Shown piece after piece: positions 34,622 through 42,468 of a stretch of DNA of 64,000 bases (position 1 is its first letter; each line of letters opens with the position of its first letter). The stretch is from Hoeflea_A sp040932035 (GTDB lineage Bacteria > Pseudomonadota > Alphaproteobacteria > Rhizobiales > Rhizobiaceae). The stretch covers positions 248,001 through 312,000 of the forward strand of contig NZ_JBFRBB010000002.1 in assembly GCF_040932035.1 (NCBI RefSeq), written 5' to 3'. The position numbers and the translations under genes were made by a program. The notes below the pieces were generated by a model that saw only the letters and a list, made by a program, of their open reading frames with translations, did no database searches and was not told where the DNA came from.

Positions 34622-35347
34622 ATGAATGACCGTGCCAGAAAAATTCCCGCTTTCGTACGTGCGGCGACCAAAACGGTTGTCCTGTGTGTGCTTGCGGTAC
34701 TCGCCATCCTCGCCATTTATCTCGGCGCCGCGGTAACCGGCACGGTCTGGACCGCCAGTCCCGACGAAAACACAGCCTCGGGCGGTCAAATTACCGTTTA
34801 CGTTCTGTCCAACGGTTTCCACAGCGATATCGCCATTCCGGTTCTTAATGGCCGGCCGCCGAATGGAATACCGGTTTCGGAGGCGGACCTGCCGGGCGGA
34901 TTGCAGAACACACAGTACCTTGTCATCGGCTGGGGGTCACAGACAGCATATACAAGCCTGCTGGCGCTTTCCGATCTTACAGCCGGGATCGTTTTCAAGG
35001 CGTTGCTGTTCGACCGGTCGGTGATGCATGTTCTGCCGGTCGCAGGAACGCCCTATGGCGACGGCATCTATCGCCTGGAGCTCGACGACGCCCAATATCG
35101 CCGGCTCGTCCGGTTTATTGCTGAAACATTCAAGACAAATGGCGCCGGCAATGCGGAACTGCTGACAGGCATAACCCAGGGATTTGGCGATGTCTTCTAC
35201 CGGGCCCGACCGCGCTTCAGCGCCTTTTACGGCTGCAACGCCTGGACCGGGCATGCCTTGCGTGCAGCCGGTGTGCCTGTCGGCCGCTGGACACCGTTCG
35301 CTCAGTCCATCGAATGGAACATGACCCGGCTGCAATCAGGCAATTAG
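34622..35347 (+). CDS. DUF2459 (TIGR02117) family membrane-anchored protein
   Basis: 241 residues from ATG 34622. An N-terminal transmembrane helix (about 17-42, VVLCVLAVLAILAIYLG) anchors a periplasmic domain with family features: VLSNGFHSDIAIPV, YLVIGWGSQTAYT, HVLPVAGTPYG and YGCNAWTGHALRAAGVPVG. The conserved His, Cys and Asn suggest a papain-like or transglutaminase-like site, but no activity is established to my knowledge. Found in many alphaproteobacteria near unrelated genes. It converges on thrS with a 13-bp inverted repeat in the gap. Confidence 0.8.
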   Translation: MNDRARKIPAFVRAATKTVVLCVLAVLAILAIYLGAAVTGTVWTASPDENTASGGQITVYVLSNGFHSDIAIPVLNGRPPNGIPVSEADLPGGLQNTQYLVIGWGSQTAYTSLLALSDLTAGIVFKALLFDRSVMHVLPVAGTPYGDGIYRLELDDAQYRRLVRFIAETFKTNGAGNAELLTGITQGFGDVFYRARPRFSAFYGCNAWTGHALRAAGVPVGRWTPFAQSIEWNMTRLQSGN

Positions 35348-35357
35348 TATCCTGAAC

Positions 35358-35399
35358 CTGAAGTTCGTCATTATGCAGCACACGCGTGACGAACTTCAG
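35358..35399. terminator. Inverted repeat between convergent DUF2459 and thrS genes
   Basis: CTGAAGTTCGTCA and TGACGAACTTCAG form a perfect 13-bp stem with a 16-base loop in the 62-bp convergent gap. It may serve as a two-way terminator or 3' stabiliser. There is no T-run on either strand, so the terminator call is moderate. Confidence 0.5.
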
Positions 35400-35409
35400 A
35401 TCCACAGCA

Positions 35410-37377
35410 CTAGTCGGTGCGCTGATCGGGCGGCGTTGCCTCGTCGGAAAGGGCGGCAACGGCCTCCTCAAGCGTCATTGAGGTCTGATCGCGGCTTCCA
35501 AGCCGGCGCATGTTGACACTTCGCTCTTCCGCTTCGCGCATACCGCATACGAGAATGACCGGAACCTTGGTTACAGAGTGCTCCCTGACCTTGTAGTTGA
35601 TCTTCTCGTTACGAAGGTCAGTCTCCACCTGCAGGCCGGCCTTTTTCAACGCCGCCGCTACTTCAAGTGCGTAGTCATCCGCTTCGGAGGTGATGGTTGC
35701 CACAACAACCTGAACCGGCGCGAACCAGAGCGGCATGTTACCGGCGTAGTTCTCGATCAAGATGCCGAGGAAGCGTTCCATCGAACCGCAGATCGCGCGG
35801 TGGACCATCACCGGCTGCTTCTTTTCAGAATCGCTGTCGATGTAAAACGCTCCAAAGCGTTCCGGCAGGTTGAAGTCCACCTGGGTGGTGCCGCACTGCC
35901 ACTCACGGCCGATCGCATCCCGCAGGACATATTCGAATTTGGGACCGTAAAACGTTCCCTCGCCTTCGTTCACGCCGGTTTTGATGCGCCCTTCGGACTC
36001 GCGTTCGATCTGCCCGAGAATGTCGCTCAGAACCTCCTCGGCGTGATCCCACATTTCGTCCGTGCCAACCCTCTTTTCCGGACGGGTTGCCAGTTTGACG
36101 GTGATTTCGTCAAATCCGAAGTCGGCATAGGTCGTCAGGATCAGATCATTGATACGCAGGCATTCGGCGCGAAGCTGCTCTTCGGTGCAAAAGACATGCG
36201 CATCGTCCTGCGTAAACGCCCGCACACGCATGAGGCCATGCAGCGCGCCCGACGGCTCGTACCGATGCACTGCGCCGAATTCCGCAAGTTTTACAGGAAG
36301 TTCCCTGTAACTCTTAAGGCCGTTTTTGAATATCTGAACATGCCCCGGGCAGTTCATTGGCTTGAGTGCGAAAACCCGGTCATCTTCGGTTTGGGTGACG
36401 AACATGTTCTCGCGATACCAGTCCCAGTGACCGGACGTTTCCCAAAGGGCCTTGTCCAGCACCTGCGGCGCATTCACCTCGTCATAGCCATGCTCATCCA
36501 GGCGCCGGCGCATGTAATTGACGAGATTCTGGAACATCCGCCAGCCCTTGGCATGCCAGAAGACCACGCCCGGCCCCTCTTCCTGGAAATGGAAAAGATC
36601 CATTTCTCGGCCGAGACGGCGATGGTCGCGTTTTTCGGCTTCAGCAAGCATATGCAGATAGGCATCAAGCTGTTTCTGGTCTGCCCAAGCAGTGCCGTAG
36701 ATGCGGGTCAGCATCGCATTGTTTGAATCGCCGCGCCAATAGGCGCCGGCCACCGACATCAGTTTGAAAGCACTGCCGATTTGCCCGGTTGAAGCCATAT
36801 GAGGGCCGCGGCACAGATCGAACCAGTCGCCCTGCCGGTATATCTTGACATCTTCACCTTCCGGGATCGCGTCGACCAGCTCAACCTTGTAGGCTTCGCC
36901 CATATCGGCAAAGGTCTCGCGCGCCTTGTCGCGCGACCACACGTCTTTGGTAAACGGCTTTTTGCGGGCAATGATCTCCCGCATCTTTTTTTCGATCTTC
37001 GGCAGGTCTTCAGGCGTGAACGGCTCGTCGCGGGCAAAATCGTAATAAAAGCCGTTATCGATGACCGGACCAATCGTGACCTGCGTGCCGGGATACAGCT
37101 CCTGGACCGCTTCAGCCATCACGTGGGCCGCATCGTGGCGGATCAGTTCCAACGCGCGCTGGTCGTCCCGGGTGAGGATTTCAACAGCACCATCGGCAAT
37201 CGGATCGGAAAGATCGCGGACTTCGCCGTCAATGGCAATTGCAACAGCCTTTTTTGCCAGCGATTTGGAAATGCTTTCAGCTACCTCGCGCCCACTGGTG
37301 CCACCGGCGTATTCGCGGGTCGAGTCGTCCGGAAATTTGAGAGATACGGAATTGTCGAGCGATATGGAATCAGCCAC
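35410..37377 (-). CDS. thrS: Threonyl-tRNA synthetase
   Basis: 655 residues from GTG 37377, preceded by AGGAG. Domain order is standard: TGS (about 1-70), the editing/SAD domain with HDAAHVMAEAVQELYPG, class II catalytic core, and a C-terminal anticodon-binding domain. The core has the zinc ligands in MNCPGHVQIF (Cys) and in RICGSMER's HRAICGSMERFLG (His). It charges tRNA-Thr. No T-box or tRNA-like leader is evident in the 127-bp gap upstream. It sits downstream of yidD and the IscU-like gene on the same strand. Confidence 0.95.
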   Translation of the reverse strand: MADSISLDNSVSLKFPDDSTREYAGGTSGREVAESISKSLAKKAVAIAIDGEVRDLSDPIADGAVEILTRDDQRALELIRHDAAHVMAEAVQELYPGTQVTIGPVIDNGFYYDFARDEPFTPEDLPKIEKKMREIIARKKPFTKDVWSRDKARETFADMGEAYKVELVDAIPEGEDVKIYRQGDWFDLCRGPHMASTGQIGSAFKLMSVAGAYWRGDSNNAMLTRIYGTAWADQKQLDAYLHMLAEAEKRDHRRLGREMDLFHFQEEGPGVVFWHAKGWRMFQNLVNYMRRRLDEHGYDEVNAPQVLDKALWETSGHWDWYRENMFVTQTEDDRVFALKPMNCPGHVQIFKNGLKSYRELPVKLAEFGAVHRYEPSGALHGLMRVRAFTQDDAHVFCTEEQLRAECLRINDLILTTYADFGFDEITVKLATRPEKRVGTDEMWDHAEEVLSDILGQIERESEGRIKTGVNEGEGTFYGPKFEYVLRDAIGREWQCGTTQVDFNLPERFGAFYIDSDSEKKQPVMVHRAICGSMERFLGILIENYAGNMPLWFAPVQVVVATITSEADDYALEVAAALKKAGLQVETDLRNEKINYKVREHSVTKVPVILVCGMREAEERSVNMRRLGSRDQTSMTLEEAVAALSDEATPPDQRTD

Positions 37378-37505
37378 TTTGTCGTCTCCTGTCCAGTCCC
37401 GCCAACGAATGCGGGTGGTTGATCATGCAAGGCTTTGGCCAAGCGCGCGCCTTTTAGCTTGCATAGGCAAATTTTGCAATGCGGAAGGGCTTTAAAGCCG
37501 AGGTT

Positions 37506-37871
37506 TTAGCCAGTATCGCCACGGCGCAGAAAATACCGCCACGGCGTAAACCAGTGAGCGTCCTCGGGCGGCGCGTCAGGTACCGGGTCGAATCCGTGCG
37601 TTCCGCCCGGACCGCAGCGGATGACCCGGAAAAACGTCATCCATCCGCCCGCCCAAAGCCCGTGGCGCGCAATCGCTTCGTAGCCGAATTCGGAACAGGT
37701 CGGCAAATGCCTGCAATTGTTGCCTACAAACCCGGACAGTGTCAGCTGGTAAATCCGGACAATCCCCATCCCAAGCAATCTGCCCGGCGTTTTACGGAAG
37801 GGGCCATTATAATTGCGGCCTCGCCTGCCGGAAACGGCGCGGGACTGGTCTGACTGGTTTTGAGAGCACAT
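37506..37871 (-). CDS. yidD: Membrane protein insertion efficiency factor YidD
   Basis: 121 residues. The compact YidD signature is clear: IRIYQLTLS-like IVRIYQLTLSGFVGNNCRHLPTC (in part: YQLTLSGFVGNNCRHLPTC), SEFGYEAIARHG and FFRVIRCGPGGTHGFDPVP. YidD works with the YidC insertase at the inner membrane; the amphipathic N-terminal region attaches it. The start lies 8 bp after the stop of the IscU-like gene, implying co-transcription. Unlike in many bacteria it is not in the rpmH-rnpA-yidC operon, which is normal for rhizobia. Confidence 0.93.
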   Translation of the reverse strand: MCSQNQSDQSRAVSGRRGRNYNGPFRKTPGRLLGMGIVRIYQLTLSGFVGNNCRHLPTCSEFGYEAIARHGLWAGGWMTFFRVIRCGPGGTHGFDPVPDAPPEDAHWFTPWRYFLRRGDTG

Positions 37872-37879
37872 TTTGGGCC

Positions 37880-38329
37880 TCAGGCGGCAGCGCCGGCCCC
37901 GCGCTGTTCCTCAATCTGATTGATGGCGTCGACAACGGCATCGAACGTTAGCAGCGTAGAGGCATGACGGGCCTTATAATCGCGTACCGGCTCGAGGAAC
38001 TGCAGATCCGAAAACCGCCCGTTCGGAGGCGGCCCGTTTTCTTTCAGCATCGCGATCATCTGCTGGCGGACATTGCGAAGTTCCGAGGTCGAGGCACCGA
38101 TAATATTGTTCGCCATTATTGATGACGAAGCCTGGCCCAGCGCACAGGCCTTCACCTCATGGGCAAAATCGCTGACCGTGTCGCCGTCAAGCTTCAGCCA
38201 GACCTTGACGGTCGAGCCACACAATTTTGAATGCGCACGTGCACTGGCATCTGCGTCTTCGAGTGCTCCGATGCGGGGAATATTGCCTGCGAATTCAAGG
38301 ATTTTGGCGTTGTAGACGTCGTCGATCAT
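37880..38329 (-). CDS. IscU/NifU N-terminal-like iron-sulfur scaffold
   Basis: 149 residues. The IscU-fold is seen in YNAKILEFAGNIPRIG, the first ligand loop SKLCGSTVKVWLKLDG, the second Cys in VKACALGQASSSIMAN and the LEPVRDYKARHASTLLTFDAV segment. The third ligand Cys of IscU/SufU proteins is replaced by Ser in RHASTLL, so only two of three cysteines remain. This form is known in rhizobia in the same folE-hisI neighbourhood. It may be a divergent scaffold or carrier. It is divergent from folE. Confidence 0.85.
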   Translation of the reverse strand: MIDDVYNAKILEFAGNIPRIGALEDADASARAHSKLCGSTVKVWLKLDGDTVSDFAHEVKACALGQASSSIMANNIIGASTSELRNVRQQMIAMLKENGPPPNGRFSDLQFLEPVRDYKARHASTLLTFDAVVDAINQIEEQRGAGAAA

Positions 38330-38597
38330 GCATTGATCCCGGAAAAATGTGTCAACCAGTCGGGCAAAAAAACGAAAACCGACGCCATAACGTCGCCATT
38401 TCGTTGGCTTTTGCGACTTCTATACCCTATTTTGGTAGCTGGCGACACCATTGCAAGTGTTGTGTCGCACCGATGATGAGGAAACCGTGCCTTGAAGGCC
38501 CCGGAACCTTGCCAAAGACCCCGTGCCCGGTTAAATCCGAGTTTCGGCCAGAGGCGGATGGTCCGAACGAGCAAGACCGTACGTTACGGTCACGGAG

Positions 38598-39242
38598 ATG
38601 AATGTGACGATGGACGCCATTATAAAGAATTTTCCAAATGGCATGAACGACGATGCGGACAGCAAAGTCGAACGGCCGACGGAAGATGAAGCAAAGGCTG
38701 CTGTAGAGGTCCTGCTTCGCTGGATTGGTGAAGATCCGGCGCGCGAAGGGCTGCTTGATACACCAAAGCGGGTGGCAAAGGCCTATCAGGAGCTGTTTTC
38801 CGGTTACGGCCATTCCGTTGAAGAGATTCTCGGGCGGACATTCGAGGAAGTGTCCGGCTATGACGAGCTCGTCCTTGTCAAGGATATCCCGTTCTATTCC
38901 CACTGCGAGCACCATATGGTGCCTGTCATGGGCAAGGCGCATGTCGGATACCTGCCGGCAGGCCGTGTTGTCGGACTGTCGAAAATCGCCCGTGTCGTTG
39001 ACGTTTTCGGCAAGCGGCTGCAGACGCAGGAAGCCCTCACTGCGCAGATCGCAGAGGCTATCGATTCCACGCTCAAGCCCCGCGGTGTGGCGGTGATGAT
39101 CGAAGCCGAGCATATGTGCATGGTCATGCGCGGTGTGCAGAAGATCGGTTCGACCACATTGACGTCGACATTTACCGGCCTGTTCAAGACCCAACCGCAG
39201 GAACAGGCGCGCTTCATGTCGATGCTGCGCGGCCGGGACTAG
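38598..39242 (+). CDS. folE: GTP cyclohydrolase I
   Basis: 214 residues from ATG 38598; ATG 38610 (MDAIIKNF) is also possible because GGAG precedes both. Homodecameric type I enzyme: ARLGLLDTPKRV-like EGLLDTPKRVAKAY, zinc ligands in YSHCEHHMVPVMGKAHVGY, and GVAVMIEAEHMCMVMRGVQK with the third Cys. It opens folate biosynthesis by converting GTP to dihydroneopterin triphosphate. hisI starts 5 bp after its stop. It is divergent from the IscU-like gene across 268 bp that contain a GCGACAC / GTGTCGC inverted repeat (38442-38468). Confidence 0.95.
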   Translation: MNVTMDAIIKNFPNGMNDDADSKVERPTEDEAKAAVEVLLRWIGEDPAREGLLDTPKRVAKAYQELFSGYGHSVEEILGRTFEEVSGYDELVLVKDIPFYSHCEHHMVPVMGKAHVGYLPAGRVVGLSKIARVVDVFGKRLQTQEALTAQIAEAIDSTLKPRGVAVMIEAEHMCMVMRGVQKIGSTTLTSTFTGLFKTQPQEQARFMSMLRGRD

Positions 39243-39247
39243 CAAAC

Positions 39248-39709
39248 ATGCCTGATGAAATTGACCTGCGTGCGCCCTTCCCGCCTGCGCCGTCAGACAA
39301 GGCTGCACTCGAAGAGGGCGATCAGCTGACACCGCGTTTCGATGCCAGCGGTTTGGTCACCGCCGTCGTTACCGATATAGCAGATGGCACCGTCCTGATG
39401 CTGGCGCACATGAATGCAGAGGCGCTCGCCCTCACGATCTCTACGGGAATCGCCCATTACTACAGTCGCTCCCGTGCCTCGCTCTGGAAAAAGGGGGAGA
39501 GCTCCGGAAACTTGCAGACCGTGCATGAAATCCGAACAGATTGTGATCAGGATGCGATTTGGCTCAAGGTAAGCGTTGCAGGCCATGATGCCACCTGTCA
39601 CACCGGACGCAGAAGCTGCTTTTTCCGTCGGGTCGTAGCCGAAAACGGCAAGATCAGTCTTGTGATGGACGATGAACGGCCCCGATTTGATCCTGACGAA
39701 GTCTACTGA
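39248..39709 (+). CDS. hisI: Phosphoribosyl-AMP cyclohydrolase
   Basis: 153 residues from ATG 39248, five bases after the folE stop. Conserved motifs: AVVTDIADGTVLMLAHMNAEAL, HYYSRSRASLWKKGESSGN and the metal/active-site cysteines in TDCDQDAIWLKV and ATCHTGRRSCFF. It opens the purine ring of PR-AMP in step three of histidine synthesis. A 30-residue N-terminal extension precedes the enzyme core, as is common in rhizobia. No HisE domain is fused. Confidence 0.95.
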   Translation: MPDEIDLRAPFPPAPSDKAALEEGDQLTPRFDASGLVTAVVTDIADGTVLMLAHMNAEALALTISTGIAHYYSRSRASLWKKGESSGNLQTVHEIRTDCDQDAIWLKVSVAGHDATCHTGRRSCFFRRVVAENGKISLVMDDERPRFDPDEVY

Positions 39710-39917
39710 ATGAGCGCGTCTGCGGACGCGCACATTCACAAGTCAGCACCCAAAACTCACCACGATTCAAATCCTTGTAAGCAAAAGTATATTGATGTTG
39801 GTTGCTATAGCATGCCAATTTCACCAAACTTAAATAAATATGGCGTTGAATATTGGTATGCGCAGCGAACCAGTACTGCTAGGTGGTTGCGCCTAATATG
39901 TTCAGGAGTTGATTGTC

Positions 39918-40799
39918 TTGTTGGACAAAACACCGGAAGCAAAAATCGCTTTGGCACTTGGCGGCGGCGCAGCCCGCGGCTGGTCGCACATTGGCGTTTT
40001 GCGAGCCCTGGACGAAGCCGGAATTCAAATCGGCATGGTGGCTGGAACGTCAATCGGCGCGCTCGTCGGCGGCTGCTATCTTGCCGGCAAGCTCGATGAA
40101 CTGGAAGATTTTGCCCGCAGCTTGACCATGCGGCGGATTGTCGGGCTCCTGGATTTTGCTATTGGCGGCAGCGGACTATTCGGTGGCATGCGGCTAAGCA
40201 AGCGCATGCGTGAGCATCTTGCCGACATCGATATCGAACATCTTGAACGCCCCTTTACAGCCGTCGCGACCGAAATTGCAACCGGTCATGAGATCTGGAT
40301 ACACAGCGGCTCACTTACAACGGCTATTCACGCATCCTATGCCTTGCCCGGAATTTTCGAGCCGGTTCAATGCAACGGCCGGACACTCGTTGACGGTGCT
40401 CTCGTCAATCCGGTTCCGGTTTCAGTGTGCCGTGCCCATGAGGCGCCCCTGGTCGTTGCCGTCAACCTGCATTACGATCTTTATGGAAGGTCTGCTGTTG
40501 TCAAACACGCCGCCTCCGAGGAACCTGTCGAAACGCCCGAGAAAACAACGCGGGCACAGCGCAAGAAATCCGCGCGCATCGGCATGACAAATGTCATGGT
40601 GGAGGCATACAACATTATCCAGGATCGCATTTCGCGCGCCAGACTGGCGGGCGATCCGCCGGACGTCCTATTGATGCCCCGCCTTTCCGATATCGGCCTT
40701 TCCGAATTTCACCGGGCGGCCGAAGCCATAGACCGGGGCTATGAAGAAGCCCGGTCCAAGCTCGAGGACATCAAGCGTCTGAGCGAAGTGCTCGTCTGA
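39918..40799 (+). CDS. Patatin-like phospholipase
   Basis: 293 residues from TTG 39918, chosen because CAGGAG at 39903-39908 leaves a 9-base spacer; the first in-frame TTG (39909) directly abuts the Shine-Dalgarno. RssA/patatin fold: oxyanion loop GGGAARGWSH, nucleophile GTSIG (Ser45), and the catalytic Asp in VDGALVNPVPV. A helical tail after residue 200 includes a basic stretch. Substrate would be a phospholipid or lysophospholipid acyl ester. No signal peptide, so it is probably cytoplasmic or peripherally bound. The 208-bp gap after hisI is AT-rich. Confidence 0.88.
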   Translation: MLDKTPEAKIALALGGGAARGWSHIGVLRALDEAGIQIGMVAGTSIGALVGGCYLAGKLDELEDFARSLTMRRIVGLLDFAIGGSGLFGGMRLSKRMREHLADIDIEHLERPFTAVATEIATGHEIWIHSGSLTTAIHASYALPGIFEPVQCNGRTLVDGALVNPVPVSVCRAHEAPLVVAVNLHYDLYGRSAVVKHAASEEPVETPEKTTRAQRKKSARIGMTNVMVEAYNIIQDRISRARLAGDPPDVLLMPRLSDIGLSEFHRAAEAIDRGYEEARSKLEDIKRLSEVLV

Positions 40800-40806
40800 C
40801 GGACCG

Positions 40807-41145
40807 TCATATCTGCATCAGGTAGATGCCGCCGAGCAGTACGGCTTCTGCAGTCAAAATACCGGCAAAGATTTTCTGACGGGCAATCAGGAACACCACA
40901 AATCCTGTTGCGACAGCCGCAATCCGAAGGCTCACCGGCGTTGCCTCGAGCACGCCGGTCGGAAACAGGATCAGGCGTGCCACAACCGCTGCAACGAGAG
41001 CCGTTGCGACTGACCGCACCCAAATTAGCCACACCGAGTCCTCAGATATGCGGTTGCCCAGCAACACACCGAGCCAGCGCCATATATCCGTCGCCAGCCA
41101 GCCGGCAATTGCAATGAACAGGTATGGCCATAAAGTTTCCATCAT
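40807..41145 (-). CDS. azlD: AzlD family branched-chain amino acid exporter small subunit
   Basis: 112 residues from ATG 41145 (MMETLWPYLFIAIAGWL region), chosen because this lies 4 bp after the azlC stop; the longer frame to 41184 overlaps azlC. Four hydrophobic helices with the AzlD pattern WLATDIWRWLGVLL and WVRSVATALVAAVVARLI. AzlC and AzlD together export branched-chain amino acids or analogues at the inner membrane. Both are on the minus strand and co-transcribed. Confidence 0.87.
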   Translation of the reverse strand: MMETLWPYLFIAIAGWLATDIWRWLGVLLGNRISEDSVWLIWVRSVATALVAAVVARLILFPTGVLEATPVSLRIAAVATGFVVFLIARQKIFAGILTAEAVLLGGIYLMQI

Positions 41146-41149
41146 GCCG

Positions 41150-41890
41150 TCAGACTGCACTTTTGGCTCTTCGCCTTGCGGCAATCAAACGTTCAAGGAA
41201 GAAGGCCAACGTGCCGCCAATAATGCCCGCGTAAAGCAGCCCCAACTCCTCGTCCGCCATGTGGAATGCCGGCCCGAGCACAAGACCGATGACCATTGCG
41301 AGATACACCTCAAGGCCCCGGGCGGACGCCCAGATAGAGGTCAAAAAGTAAATCGGCGTAAGAAAGAACAGCGCTCCGCCAATCATGGCTGGCAGATGGC
41401 TGATTACCCCATATGACACCGAAACAACGACAATATTAACTGTCGTCAGCGTCAGGCCGAATCCTGTAAAAAAGGCGACCCTTCCTTCCCTCGGAACCCG
41501 GTCCAGCCGTTCCATCGTAAATACCCAAGATGTCACCGCGACGAAATGGGAGACGACAAGCAGCACCCAGGTCGGCGTGGATTTTGTCCGTATTTCAGGA
41601 ACAAGTGCGGCAACCATCGGCATCAGCCGCATGGATGACAGGGTCACGGCAAGCGCAGCGGCCGGCAACGATGCACCCGCCAGTATCGCACCGATAAGCA
41701 CGAACTGCGCCGGTAAAGCCCATATGATCCCCATCATGAACACTGCCTGCCCGTACGATATTCCGGCCTCATAGGCAAAACCGCAGAACCCGACGACAGC
41801 GCTGGTCAGAACAAGGGCCGGAATAGAAAATATGCCGCGCATCCCCAGAAGGAACCAGGGCCGTTGGCGAAACGATGGTTGCGTACTCAT
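41150..41890 (-). CDS. azlC: AzlC family branched-chain amino acid exporter large subunit
   Basis: 246 residues. Hydrophobic throughout with six or more helices. Family features: FCGFAYEAGISYGQAVFMMG, AGASLPAAALAVTLSSMRLMPM and LTPIYFLTSIWASARG (each a short part of its helix region). It forms the channel of the AzlCD exporter, with azlD starting 4 bp downstream. The C-terminal tail is short and basic. Upstream is the convergent-side gap to the helical-repeat gene. Confidence 0.9.
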   Translation of the reverse strand: MSTQPSFRQRPWFLLGMRGIFSIPALVLTSAVVGFCGFAYEAGISYGQAVFMMGIIWALPAQFVLIGAILAGASLPAAALAVTLSSMRLMPMVAALVPEIRTKSTPTWVLLVVSHFVAVTSWVFTMERLDRVPREGRVAFFTGFGLTLTTVNIVVVSVSYGVISHLPAMIGGALFFLTPIYFLTSIWASARGLEVYLAMVIGLVLGPAFHMADEELGLLYAGIIGGTLAFFLERLIAARRRAKSAV

Positions 41891-41943
41891 GCCACCTTGT
41901 TAGACACAGGATGCTGGATTGAAAAGCGCTCCAAGTACCGAAA

Positions 41944-42465
41944 TCAGAGCCTTGATACGAATTTCTGCAATTGCCGGGCCCTGGCAGCCAAGGCCTTTCG
42001 ATCTGATGCCAGCGCCGTTTCCAGGCATTTTACAGCGATCGCCGGATCTATGCGCCGATCACAAGCCAGATCGACAATCCCTTGCAGAGAACATGCGGCC
42101 ACAATGTTTGATTTGGCATTTGTATTTGATTTAAGGATACCGGCCAACCGTTGAACCTGCACGTTTGTCAGCGCCGTACGAACGAGGATCTTTGGCAATT
42201 GCTCGCCGATTTCCCACTGGTTCAGGGTCTCCAGACGATCAAGCAGACCGTCAGCAAACGGATCGAACCGTGCGGGTTCATCCGCGGCGAGCTGCATCAG
42301 CGCATGGGCCGCATGCGCGACAACGGCTTTATCACCGTCATCGAGAAGGGCAATGAGTTCAGGCAGCAGCGTCGCATCTTGCCTGACCTGATCGGCCACC
42401 GCTCCGGCCGCACCGACAACCCGGCGATCGCCTTCCATAAGGCGATCGCGCAGTTCAAACGTCAT
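41944..42465 (-). CDS. Small HEAT-like helical repeat protein
   Basis: 173 residues, starting 3 bp after the clpA stop, so co-transcribed and probably translationally coupled. The sequence is a set of short alpha-helical pairs with a HEAT-like rhythm: LLPELIALLDDGDKAVVAHAAHAL (in part: LLDDGDKAVVAHAAHALMQL), LNQWEIGEQLPKILVRTAL and RKALAARARQLQKFVSRL. No catalytic motif. The 'LNQWEIGEQLPKIL' element suggests protein binding; a link with ClpA is inference from position. Confidence 0.65.
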   Translation of the reverse strand: MTFELRDRLMEGDRRVVGAAGAVADQVRQDATLLPELIALLDDGDKAVVAHAAHALMQLAADEPARFDPFADGLLDRLETLNQWEIGEQLPKILVRTALTNVQVQRLAGILKSNTNAKSNIVAACSLQGIVDLACDRRIDPAIAVKCLETALASDRKALAARARQLQKFVSRL

Positions 42466-42468
42466 ACT

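Noticed and set aside
35578..36726. 382-codon rightward frame
   Set aside because: It is antisense to thrS.
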